Shown one piece after another: positions 22,372-31,952 of a DNA stretch of 64,000 nt (within the stretch, counting starts at the first letter, position 1; each line of letters begins with the position of its first letter). Below the pieces are notes generated by a model, which was not told the origin of the DNA, did no database searches, and was given only the letters and a program-made list of their open reading frames with translations. Made by a program: the position numbers and the translations under genes. This DNA comes from Rapana venosa (Eukaryota > Mollusca > Gastropoda > Neogastropoda > Muricidae), in NCBI GenBank assembly GCA_028751875.1, contig CM054157.1:51208508-51272507 (forward strand), written 5' to 3'.

Positions 22372-23652
22372 AGCGTTGGGGGAACAAGGAAACTGTTAGG
22401 GGTAGACATAGGAAAAAACAGATATAGACAAAGAAAATTTTTGGGGGGAGACAGAAGAAACTAAAGGGGGGGGGGGGGGGCTGGGAGACAGAGGAAACTT
22501 TAGGGTGAAAGAAACTGTTGGGGGGACACAGAGAACACTTTAGTGTGAAAAGTAGCAGAAACATAGGGGGGTTTAAAAGAGGAAACTAAGGGGGGGAAAA
22601 GAGGAAACTGAGGAGTAGACAGACGAAGCGATTTGGGGGGTAGCGAGGAAAATGTTGGGGGGAGACGAGGAAACAAAGGGTGGTTGACAGAGAATACTAT
22701 AGAGGTAACAGAGAAACTATGAGGGTAACAAGGAAGTATCAGTGTAGACGGGAAGTTATAGGGGGTAGACAGAGAAACTTGGGGGAGACAAGGGAACGTG
22801 GGATAACAGGGGAAACAAGCGGGTAAAAAGGGGAAACTAAGGGATAACAGAGGAAAGATCAGGTTTAACGAGGAAGGTATAGAAGGAGACAGAGGAACTG
22901 TTGGGGAGGGGGGTAACAGAGGAAACTTTTTGTGGAGACAGGGGGAACCGAGGGGGGAGACAAGGAACTGTTAGGTAGACAGAGGAACTAGAAGGGGGGC
23001 GGGGGAAACTTTTGAGGTAGACAGAAAAAACTTGGGGGGTAGGAAAGGGGACCAAAGGGGTAGAGGGAGGAAACTTTTGGGGGGTAAAAGGAAACTGTTT
23101 GGGTAGACAAGGAAACTTTTGGGGGGAAAAACAGAGGAAACTACAGGGTAGACAGAGGAAACTTTGGGTGAGACAGAGGAAACTGTTGGGGTAGCCCCAG
23201 AGGAAATAAGGGGGAGACAGAGGAAACTGTGGGGGTAAAAAGGGAAACTTTTGGGGGGTAGACAGAGAAAGTATGGGGGGTAGACAAAAAGAAACTTTGG
23301 GGAAAGAAAAGGGGAAATTTTTGGGGGATAGACAAGGAAAGTATGGGGGGCTAGAGAGAGGAAACAAAAAGTGTGGCCTGAAAACCCTTTTTTTGGGTAG
23401 GGACAAGGAAAAAAGGGGGTGGGAGACGGAAACTCAGAAGGTAACAAAAAAAAACTGTGGGGGTAGCAGAGAAACTACAGTGGGGGGGTAAACATGGGAA
23501 AACGTGGTAGACAAATTTTATAGGGGGAACAGAGGAAAAGGGGGGGACAGGGGAAAACTTGGGGGGCTAACAGAGGAAACAAAAATAGAAGGAAAAAAGG
23601 GGGAAAAAAATGAGGAAAAAACTATAGGGGGGAAGGGGAAAAAGGGGGACAT
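22358..23652 (-). repeat. 23-bp minisatellite, inverted segment
   Basis: The plus strand now reads GGTAGACAGAGGAAACT, the reverse complement of the unit elsewhere. The copies are moderately noisy. Long minus frames here (for example 22837-23406) give the same SFLCLPP/TVSSVYP cycle and are not genes. Orientation returns to forward pyrimidine-rich sequence after about 23652. Confidence 0.92.
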
Positions 23653-23995
23653 CTCTAAAAGTTTTTGAAACCTTCCCCCCCCCAAAACCCAAAAAACCCT
23701 AAGTTTTCCCCCCCCCTCCCCCTTTCCCTCCCCCACATTTCCCCCCCCAACCCCCCACAGTTTCTTTTTTTTTTTTTTCTACCCCAAACATTTTTTTTTT
23801 TTTTTTTTTTTTTCTGTCTACCCCCACTTTTTTTTCCTCTTCCACTCCCAACTTTTCCTTTTTTTTTTTAAATTTCCCTTGTTAAACTTTTTTTTTTTTT
23901 TGTCATTTTTTTTCCTCTTTTTTTTTTTTAAATTTTTTTTTTTTCTAAATTTCCCTGTTTTTTTTTTTTTTTTTTCCCCTTTCATTTTTCTTTGC
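23653..23995. repeat. Poly-T/poly-C low-complexity tract
   Basis: The tract is mostly T- and C-homopolymers, with a few recognisable array fragments (TCTGTCTACCCCC near 23812). It ends abruptly at unique sequence near 23996. Confidence 0.9.
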
Positions 23996-24555
23996 AATCC
24001 AGTCCAGTTAGTCAGGCCCCTTTAAATCTTGAACATGGCTAACCAACGGCGGTTATTCAAAACTGATGTGGATGACTTCCTCTATTCCCAAAATTATTTT
24101 TGCAGACCAGTTTATTGTACTTTTAAATTTTTACATTGAAATTGATATATTGCTGTGGCTTTGAAGTACTGCGGCTTTTATTTCTCTTTTGGAACCATTA
24201 CCAAGCCCCCCATTAAACTGCATATAAAAAACATACTCGGCACCAGGAAAAAGAAAACAAGCAAAAAAATAAATATGTACAAAAAAATACTAACACATCT
24301 TCTTTATCACACCAGCTGATGGCACAGGCCCCGGAGATCCCCCACTGGAGACTGAGGGAAATTTACTCCCCGGTCATGGCCCCCCCTATCCTTTCTCCCA
24401 GAGCTCATCATCTGTTGCTTCGCTAGCAAGCTTCTGAAAAGCGATCGAAACAGTGTACAGGGATGCGGTAAGGGTACAAGTCTGTAAAAGGGTATGAAGG
24501 CAGGTAGGCAGGCAAACACACAGAGGCTCACACAGAAAAATAGCATGTCGCTCTC
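23996..24555. other. Unique non-coding sequence
   Basis: No recognisable gene, RNA or repeat. A minus-strand acceptor-like GCTTTTCAG near 24436 is followed by 15 open codons ending LASEATDDELWEKG-stop. This was not accepted as an exon. Confidence 0.5.
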
Positions 24556-24559
24556 TCAT

Positions 24560-24735
24560 CCAATACACACATGCAGACACACACAGATGTACAGAGATAC
24601 ACACTGACACAGACAGAAAGACGTACAGACAGAGAGACACAGATGCATAGACGCACGTACACAGGCTCTCTCTCCTTTCTTTTTGTCTGTCTGACGCACG
24701 CACGCACGTACGGACACACACACACACACACAAGT
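24560..24735. repeat. CA/ACAG/GACA-rich microsatellite
   Basis: Interrupted CA, CAGA and CGCA repeats end in a pure CA run at 24714-24732. Confidence 0.92.
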
Positions 24736-25375
24736 CGTAAAAGAAGTCATATGGCATATCAAAATTCAAAATACAGTAATGCACTATTATAAAATAAAAC
24801 ACCCTACAATGCCATACAAACGACACAGCCGCACCCCCCTCCACTGCCCCCACCCCCTCAAGTCCACTAGAAGGGTTTACATTGTTAGAAAAAAAAGACA
24901 TGACAAACCCAGCCCAGAATGCTACGTCAGACGAAAGTAGTTTCCATACCAAACCTAAACCAGAACGAATGACTTCTCAGTGTGAAAATCTAGAAAAAAG
25001 ACCACTGGAAGAGATGAAATACATTACAAATACCCTGCAAATAAATGTAGCATAAGCCCCTGCCATACACTTACGTATCTCATTTATCAACAAACGCGAA
25101 AAAAACCTAATACATTAAAAAAAAATTCCGGACCCTGTTTCTCTCTCCTCCCCCCCTAAAACCCCCAAACAAACAGCAAAAAACCATTGTCAACAATGAC
25201 TGGTGGAGGAAACATCCCACAATACATATATCCAATCCTGTTGTCTATAGCCCCACTGACCACATAGGCCATAATTATCAGGGGGGCTGTCATCTCGTCA
25301 ACTGTTAAATCTCAGATTAAAACTGTGCAAATATGAACAAGGTATAGAACCAACTCTACTGTCGTTCCTTGTAGC
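24736..25375. other. Unique AT-rich sequence, no feature seen
   Basis: No coding frame, RNA gene or repeat recognised. Probably intronic to the TRIM37-like gene, as it lies between its RING and B-box exons. Confidence 0.5.
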
Positions 25376-25412
25376 AACACACACACACCCAACCCACCCA
25401 CCCACCCACCCA

Positions 25413-25479
<67 letters not shown>
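25376..25479. repeat. Long CA microsatellite with CCCA interruption
   Basis: CA repeats, then (CCCA)n at 25387-25412, then about 60 bases of pure CA to 25478. Confidence 0.95.
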
Positions 25480-26044
25480 ACGCGATATCAGATAGAAACA
25501 AAGAAAGAGGAGGTAATTTCTAACACGGAATCACCAAAAGATAAGAACAGCCCACAGAAACAGCCATAGGCCACCACCACACAGAGGACAGAACATCACA
25601 CTGACTGTATAACTGAATTTGACACAGCATGTCACAACACAAATAACGTTTGTTACAACGCTGCAAGATACAACAGAAACAGTCCTACTTGCAACTCGGA
25701 CACTTCGGTTTCCCCGCAGTCAATAATCGCTGCACACAGAACATAAAAAACTTTTGCTCTTTTGTTGCATCTCCCCCCCACCCCACCCCCACCAAAAACG
25801 ACAATTCAAAACAAAGCAACACAGAACAAAATAAACATATACAGCATGACCAGCCTGATCAGTATATAAGTATGCTAACAAGAAATATACACTATAGATT
25901 AGTTTATGGACTAACAGAATTGCATCTAAGCTTTGTACAAGGCCCAGATCAAAAGCTCTGGTAGTCATTGGCGTAAGCACAGTAGTAAGACCTTTGTCAG
26001 AATAGCATTATTATCTGAAATGCTGTGTTCCAATAAAGGAAAAC

Positions 26045-26250
26045 TAATCCGCTGAAGTCAGAGTGTGGCTGCCTCTATGGCAAAGTATTTAGCAACAGCC
26101 ACACAAGAAACCGATTTAAACAAATGTTGCACTACAATCTACAGCGATTACCAAGAGGGAAAGCGTGAGACAAAAGTGTATAATCTGGGTGACCCTCAAG
26201 ATGTTAAGCTGGAGATCGCAAAGCAACAAAACGCTGTGAAAAGTAACTAG
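26045..26250 (+). repeat. Dispersed repeat, copy 1
   Basis: The sequence GGCTGCCTCTATGGCAAAG, then a CTGGGTGACC block and GTTAAGC, is repeated imperfectly at 31660-31900 in the same orientation and spacing. The family is unknown. The 61-codon open frame at 26065 is part of the repeat and has no recognised domain. Confidence 0.6.
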
Positions 26251-26472
26251 CAACATATCACATACACGCTTTTCCGTATTCTCTCACTCCGTATTTTATT
26301 CCTGCTGGTGATGACTTAAAGGTGTGATAGATTTGACTTCAAGATTTAATCTCCATTCAGCATGCATTACCGACAGTCTGTCACGAATTCATTAAAACAG
26401 CTACAAATTATTACAGACAAATTAAACTTTGAGCATATATTTTCAAACAAGAGTTGGTAACTTACCTCTCGC

Positions 26473-26477
<5 letters not shown>

Positions 26478-26512
<35 letters not shown>

Positions 26513-26738
26513 CGCGCGCGCGCGCGCACACACACACACACACACGCACGCGCACGCACACACATATACAAACCCCCGCACCACACAAACAACAGTGGCA
26601 AATTACCTCTTGCATGGACACACAACACACCAACACACAATCACACACACCCACACACACACCCACGCAACGCACGCACGCACGCACGAGCACGCACGCA
26701 CACCCCACACACACACCACACACACACACACACAGAGC
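26478..26738. repeat. CA/CG microsatellite block
   Basis: CA, CGCG and CGCA repeats at 26478-26570 and 26625-26738 flank a short unique piece. The two halves share the sequence TTACCTC-GCA-GGACACACA, so the block looks like a local duplication. Confidence 0.92.
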
Positions 26739-26749
26739 AAGATCAAACA

Positions 26750-27630
26750 TAAAGTGGACGGAGGCAAGTCGAGACCCGAGGTCACTTTTTAGGGCCCTCT
26801 GCGCTTCAGCCAAACAATACACAACTTGTTTTCAAAACCCCCACTCTCCCCCACCCCACTGCACCCCTTTCCGAATCTCCTGCTTTACAAAAAAAATTTG
26901 ACTGTAGCTAGAATCCCTAGCATCTCCCCCTCCCCCAAGTATTTCGGGGAGTCCTCCGGGCTCCGTTTTGTGATCGACATTTTCTTCATGGCCCATTCTT
27001 TTTGGGGGGGGCCCGTTCTTTCTGTGCGTGCTGTCCCGTGCTTTCTTAGGGGCTTCTAAAGAAATTCCACCCTTCTTCAGGCTGTGCACGAAGAAAAATT
27101 TTCCTCCGACTCACTTTTGTGTAGCATTAAAATTGAATGATTAGAAATGCCAAAGACCACGAAAGTCATGTATCTCCTGCGGCAAGCCACCCAAGCAATT
27201 TAAGAGTCATACCCTTTTTCTGATTTAAAAAAAGAGAAAGATCTTATTTTTCAAAGGTTACAGAAAAACATTCACATATTTTTTTTTATCCGGGCCCTTT
27301 TAAAGAGACAGGCAACAAATAACAGACAGAGACAATATAGAGAAGAGAAGAAAAAAAGGGAAAAAAATTAAAAAAAAAAAGAACAACGAAAAGAAAAAGG
27401 GTAAGGAAAAGACCGAACAAATTAGAAACGAGGAAAAATAAAAAAACATCACATAAAAAATAGTACACCCCCGGGGATTCATTATCACAGCAAGCACACC
27501 ATCCATGGAAATAAAAAACAAAATGCAAACCCTAACATACCACCGTTATAATGTCACAGGCCGCGAACCACAAATATCTATGCTTTATTTAGTACACAAA
27601 TATTATAGTTGTTAATTAACATGTACCCAC
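26750..27630. other. Unique sequence upstream of the RING exon boundary, no feature accepted
   Basis: No recognisable gene or RNA. A/G-rich sequence lies at 27330-27450. It contains the intron side of the RING exon donor (minus-strand GTGGGT at 27630-27625). Confidence 0.5.
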
Positions 27631-27735
27631 CTGTATACAGGCCTGGCACAAAGGTGCTCCACAGCTGGGGGGACACATTCTGGCGTCCTGTGCTGGTTCT
27701 TGGCACATGCAGCAGTGTAACACTTCACCAATACT
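27631..27735 (-). CDS. TRIM37-like gene, first RING-finger exon
   Basis: A 105-bp minus-strand exon of exactly 35 codons starts SIGEVLHCCMCQEP, continues AQDARMCPPSCGAPLC and ends QACIQ. Zinc ligands follow a RING half-pattern (C-x2-C, later C-x3-C, then C-x2-C). The SI-x-EV start and the DAR-x-CP signature resemble the N-terminus of TRIM37, a RING E3 ubiquitin ligase. The acceptor is TTTTGTGTATTGCAG ending at 27736, and the donor is CAG|GTGGGT at 27631/27630. Both ends are phase 0. The second half of the RING (the CPHC-type pair) must be in another exon, which was not found. The B-box exon of the same gene lies 25 kb downstream at 2136-2223. TRIM37-family proteins act as E3 ligases in peroxisome and centrosome control. 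That role is inferred here. Confidence 0.75.
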
Positions 27736-27739
27736 CTGC

Positions 27740-28705
27740 AATACACAAAACGAGTAACGCTAAACAGCAAACTGGAAGGGTCTCGGCATTTGAAGTGAAC
27801 AGCAATCCCAAACTACTGAACACAATAATGTTGCAAAGACGACAACAGCAGCAATGAAGGTATTGCCAGAAGAACTGTGACATACTTTGAGTACATCCTA
27901 ACAACAACTGAAAGCAAGGACGGTGTGGTCACAATAATTATAGGTCTTCTTGTCCTCCTGAATTTAATACCATTTTGTAGTGACTGCCCGGCAATGGATC
28001 GAGGGCTGACAAAAGAGGTGTCAAGTGATCAAGAAGGATGATATAAACTCATAAGGTCAACACCCACTTGGTCATAAAAAGGGCACAGAAAATTAAAGTA
28101 TCCTACAAAGAATAAAAAAGAAAAAGATGAAAAAGATTAGGAGGATGAAAGAAAAAAAGAAGAAATGGTGACAACGATAATGTTGTTGTTGGGCTTTTCC
28201 TTGCTTAAAACCTTTGGTTTAAATAAGGATTATTCATTCAACAAACATGGAACAAGTATAACAGGATGAATATAATCAGCATAACAACAAAAAGCAAGTA
28301 ACACCTTTGGAATCAACCAGAGCACGCACTCTTGTCTCTTTATTACACCTGGAAATCACAATGAACGTATATGAGCAGAGTGGATTAAAAGCTTGCGCGC
28401 ATGGCTATTTTCAAACACCTTGCCATTAAGGCAGCTATACTCCGACTTCAGAAGATTCTACTTTAATGAGAATAGAGAGTTGTCATGAATGTGGACAATC
28501 TCAATATAACATTTCACAGTGTAACAGCTGTCAAAGATAAGCCTAGACACTTTCTCACATCAGCAGCTATTAGATATTTCCGTATGATGTCGATGACGAA
28601 AAGGTACAGGACGAGGACAAGGAAAAACAGGTTGAGTTCACGCTGCTTATAACCAGCTGACAGATAGAAACGGAATGAAAACTAATCTTCACTGCTACAG
28701 TCTAC
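27740..28705. other. Intron-like unique sequence between the RING exon and the upstream exon
   Basis: No coding signal beyond short frames and no repeat. It lies between a phase-0 donor (28710/28709) and a phase-0 acceptor (27736) on the minus strand. Confidence 0.5.
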
Positions 28706-28709
28706 CCAC

Positions 28710-29800
28710 CTCGGTGTTGACAGTCTCCTGCCTGGTCCTCCTCGAGTGGCTGTACTCTTTACTGGAAAGAGAAAGGGTCTCTGACATAGAAGATTCAGAC
28801 GCATGCCCATTCCCCTGAACAGTGAACATGTGCTGTCCCTGGTATCGGTGGAGAGGGTAGTGAGTGTTAGCGTTGGGACTAGTCACCCAGCAGACTTCTG
28901 TGTCCTCGCTGTATCGGATCTCAGTGTCTTCTTTAAATCGGACCTTCTTGGGAATGCAGCCATCAGAGGTACTGGCATCAGACAAGTTGAAATTAGCATC
29001 GTAAAAAGCTTTTCTGGTTTCGTCTTTTGTGACACCTTTGTGGGCGTTTGTCCCATGATCTGAATTCGGACTGAAAGTTAGACCAGAAAGCTCCAGCTTG
29101 GATTTGATGAAGATTGTGTTCATCTGATTCTCTGAAAGGTCACTGAAGCGAACTTTCCTGTTTTCATTGAGTCGTGCTTTCTTGGGTGTGCTCCTGTGAG
29201 GAGTGGCTTCAGGAAAATTCAAACTGCTGTCGTGAAAGGCTTTGCTGCAGTCGTCCTTCAAAACACTTCTTGGTTTATCCGTTCGGCCCTGATTTACATT
29301 TTGCAGGATATGAATGGGACTATCATCCTTGGAATCTTGACGTAATTCTTCGTCAACGGTAAATCCGACAGAGCCTGTGTTGTGGCCGGTGTTACAGGGT
29401 GGCTTGAATTGAGACCTATCCACTCTGGCATTGTGAAGGATCTTGCTTGCCTGGTCTTCAAAACCTGCTTTAAAGTTGTCTGTCCCAGGATCAGTTCTGT
29501 GGCTTACAGCATAATCAGACTGGACCAGGTTTGCGTTATAAAAGTCCTTGATCACGTCATTCTTTGTGACATTAGTAGTACCTATTTCTAGGCTTTGGAA
29601 GGGGGTGACGCCAGACATGTCTAGCTTTGCGTTGTTGAGCAATTTTGCTTATTCGTCTTCCATAAGCTAATGGGGGCCATTATAGTGTCATGTCTTAAAT
29701 CATCAGACCAGTCCATGATGTTGGGCCCGCAGGAGGAGCTTTCTCCACCAAAGAAGCTGTCCTGCTTGGTTGTTTGGAATACAGATTCAGATTCCTGAGA
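28710..29800 (-). CDS. Large exon encoding an unrecognised repeat-rich protein segment, possibly the N-terminal extension of the TRIM37-like gene
   Basis: A minus-strand open stretch reads clearly as protein. From 29642 to 28710 it is 311 codons, ending QETVNTE at a good donor (GAG|GTGGGT). It contains about seven diverged repeats of roughly 24-42 residues with the pattern K-x-F/L-x-N/D-A-x-L-x2-S, for example KAFYDANFNLSDAS, KAFHDSSLNFPEAT and KDFYNANLVQSDYA. Two repeats are followed by basic KVRF motifs (RKVRFSD, KKVRFKED). Upstream, another frame (29800 to about 29650) gives QESESVFQTTKQDSFFGGES and IMDWSDDLRHD and would join the first repeat if one base were inserted near 29650. The region therefore contains one frameshift, which may be an assembly error or decay. 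The end is phase 0 and matches the phase-0 start of the RING exon. No domain was recognised; composition is Ser/Asn/Asp-rich and probably disordered. Confidence 0.6.
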
Positions 29801-29834
29801 CTGGTTTCAGCTGGTAGAAATAAAGTTTATGCAA

Positions 29835-29905
29835 GTGATCAAATTCGCTTGCTTTACAAGATTCAGCGCCCTAAAAATTCAATATCATCATCATCCTTTT
29901 TTATA
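29835..29905 (+). mobile_element. Isolated 3' tail of the CR1/L2-like LINE
   Basis: CAAATTCGCTTGCTTTACAAG, then ATTCAGCGCCCTAAAAATTC and an (ATC)n tail, matches the conserved 3' end seen at 3800-3890. Only the last 70 bases are present. Confidence 0.7.
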
Positions 29906-29956
29906 GTTACTGTAATTGTTATTATTTTTTTTATTACGCAAATATATACACACGAA

Positions 29957-30030
29957 TGTGTGTGTGTGTGTGTGTGTGTGTGTGGTGTGTTGGGGTGTGT
30001 GTGTGGTGTGTGTGTTGTGTGTGTGTACGC
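29957..30030. repeat. GT microsatellite with GGTGTG interruptions
   Basis: TG dinucleotide repeats interrupted by GGTGTGTTGGG motifs. Confidence 0.95.
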
Positions 30031-30119
30031 ACGTGAGTTTGCATACAATTTAAATATTTTTACTCCGTATTGTTTTTTAAACTACATCTTTCTCCTTTAA
30101 ATAGTTGTTACGTATTTTT

Positions 30120-30300
30120 AAATCATAACAATAATAATAACGATGATGATGATATAATAAAATAATAATGAGATACACGATAATAATAATAATAATATGA
30201 TGATGATGATGATGATAGTGATAATGATGATAATAATATATGGAATTTGTATAGCGCTGAATCTTGTAAATCAAACACTTTTCCAGTTCGTTTATAACTA
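30120..30300 (-). mobile_element. 3' tail of the CR1/L2-like LINE, minus strand, with ATT/ATC repeats
   Basis: The plus strand reads (ATA)n and (GATGAT)n at 30124-30238, then TATGGAATTTGTATAGCGC and TGAATCTTGTAAATCAAAC. This is the reverse complement of the family tail. It faces the plus-strand tail at 29835-29905. Confidence 0.7.
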
Positions 30301-31280
30301 ACGGTACACCTCATTACTTTCTGTGACACATGTAATATTTTTATACGAATAAAGAAGAAGAACAACGAAATGAAAATCCACCCCCCCCCCTTCGCAAAAG
30401 CCAACCAAACAAAAAATATCCCACACCAAACAAGCAAAAAATAAAGCAAACAAAAAAAGTTAAAACGGAAAGAAAATATAGACAAAAAATCAAAATGAGC
30501 TAAAATATCCCAAATCTTAGAAACAGAATGAAGAAACAAACCAGACAGCGGAAGATACTATTGTTTCCTTATCCAAGAGTTATGGTGTCAGCTTCTCTGC
30601 AAATCCTGTTTTTGAATCAGATGTTTGCCTTGCAGTCAGAAAGAAGCTAGAATGCATTTCCAGAGGCAAATTTTGCTTTCATGTCCATAGCTTCCTTGGG
30701 TTAACAAATGAGCTGCAAAGAAAAAATTATATTACTATCACTGAATCTGTGGATGCACAATAAACAGTAAACAAGCAGATTTTAAAGACACTATATAGAT
30801 ATGCAGGCTTAGTCTTACAGTAACAACAGATAATTATAATAATCGTTAAAGCTATCACGACTTCTAATTTGCCTTTACACTACTTCCTTAAATCCAAGCC
30901 GGAGAGGCGTAACCAGTTCTCGGCTGCTTAGTCAATTTCAAACAATCAAATCGGCCATCACCACTTCACTGTCTCAAACACTGAATTATAATAAACTTTG
31001 ACCAGCCACAACCAAAGTAAAATATCCGTGAAGAGAAGATTCCAATGTTAGGTGGGTTTTTTTTTTACACTGGATTAAAACACATTTGATGGATCCAGTT
31101 GGAATATTATTTCCCTAAACACAGTCAGCCAAACCAGACACCTCCAGAATCGAGACTGGATATCGTCTGCTCCTAATGGCATAATCACTCCGAGTACATT
31201 CCCTTGAATGTTCGATCGCCTTCCCCAAATCTTGGGGCTCTTAGCGGTGAAAACTTTTCCTCTGTCCATCCATCCACAGG
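30301..31280. other. Unique sequence, no accepted feature
   Basis: A strong minus-strand acceptor-like TTTTTTCTTTGCAG ends at 30713 and is followed by sequence with coding flavour (TARQTSDSKTGFAEKLTP), but stops occur in every frame. It could be a non-coding or decayed exon and was not called. Confidence 0.45.
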
Positions 31281-31324
31281 CACTTGAGATTATTCTTTCC
31301 GGTCATTGATAGAATTATCACGAG

Positions 31325-31475
31325 CATGAGTAACATGATTGGTGTGATGATGGTCGTGATTATAATGATGAAGAAGAAAATGGTAATGGTGAGAAACCAC
31401 TACAACCACCACCACCACCACCGCCACTACCACCATCATCATCGATCATCATCATCATCATTGGTGTTGAAGGTG
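31325..31475. repeat. CAC/CAT/ATC trinucleotide-rich tract
   Basis: ATGATG, CCACCAC and ATCATC runs. The open frame over it is a histidine-rich repeat product. Confidence 0.85.
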
Positions 31476-31659
31476 GTGTTTCTGCTGCTAGCTGTTACCA
31501 CTATTGTAATTTCTGAACTAGTTGCTGCTGCTTCTTTCCGAAGCGGTTTTGGTTACACACTTTACTTAATATCCCGACAAATACTCAGTAATTATGACGA
31601 CTGTTATGTGTGAATTTTATCTAGTGAACTGCTGATGCAAAAGAGGAATATAATCATAA

Positions 31660-31900
31660 CTGCCCTATCCTCTGAAGCTGGAGTCAGGCTGCCTATATGG
31701 CAAGGCATTTGCAAACAGCTGTACACGCAAATTTCTCATCCAGTGTGCACTTACAGTCTCACGGTAGTTGTCCGCAGGGGTGAGGCATGACAGAGTGCAT
31801 ACCCTGGGTGACCTGCAGTGTTAAGCCAGGGAACGCCCGACGACAAAACAGATGGTCAAGGTGGAGCTGGTATGTGGCGGCCTGCCCTCCTCCTGAAGAC
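31660..31900 (+). repeat. Dispersed repeat, copy 2
   Basis: GGCTGCCTATATGGCAAGGC, then ACCCTGGGTGACCTGCAG and GTTAAGCC, matches 26045-26250 imperfectly in the same order. It is followed by a C-run of about 30 at 31922-31951. Confidence 0.6.
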
Positions 31901-31921
31901 CTGCTCAAAGTTCATCATATC

Positions 31922-31951
<30 letters not shown>
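31922..31951. repeat. Poly-C run of about 30 bases
   Basis: Uninterrupted C homopolymer. Its true length is unreliable. Confidence 0.95.

Positions 31952-31952
<1 letters not shown>

Noticed and set aside
2868..23652. CRISPR array
   Set aside because: Units are head-to-tail without unique spacers, and the setting is a spliced animal genome.
24386..24952. 188-codon minus-strand frame and possible terminal exon LASEATDDELWEKG
   Set aside because: Mostly translation of a CA microsatellite. The 15-codon end after a GCTTTTCAG acceptor-like site has no homology I recognise and is too short to call.
26065..26250. 61-codon frame as a small gene
   Set aside because: It lies within a dispersed repeat shared with 31660-31900, where the frame is not kept.
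30545..30712. Possible minus-strand exon after a strong TTTTTTCTTTGCAG acceptor
   Set aside because: Stops occur in all three frames within about 25-45 codons and no donor is clear. It could be untranslated or decayed but cannot be supported.
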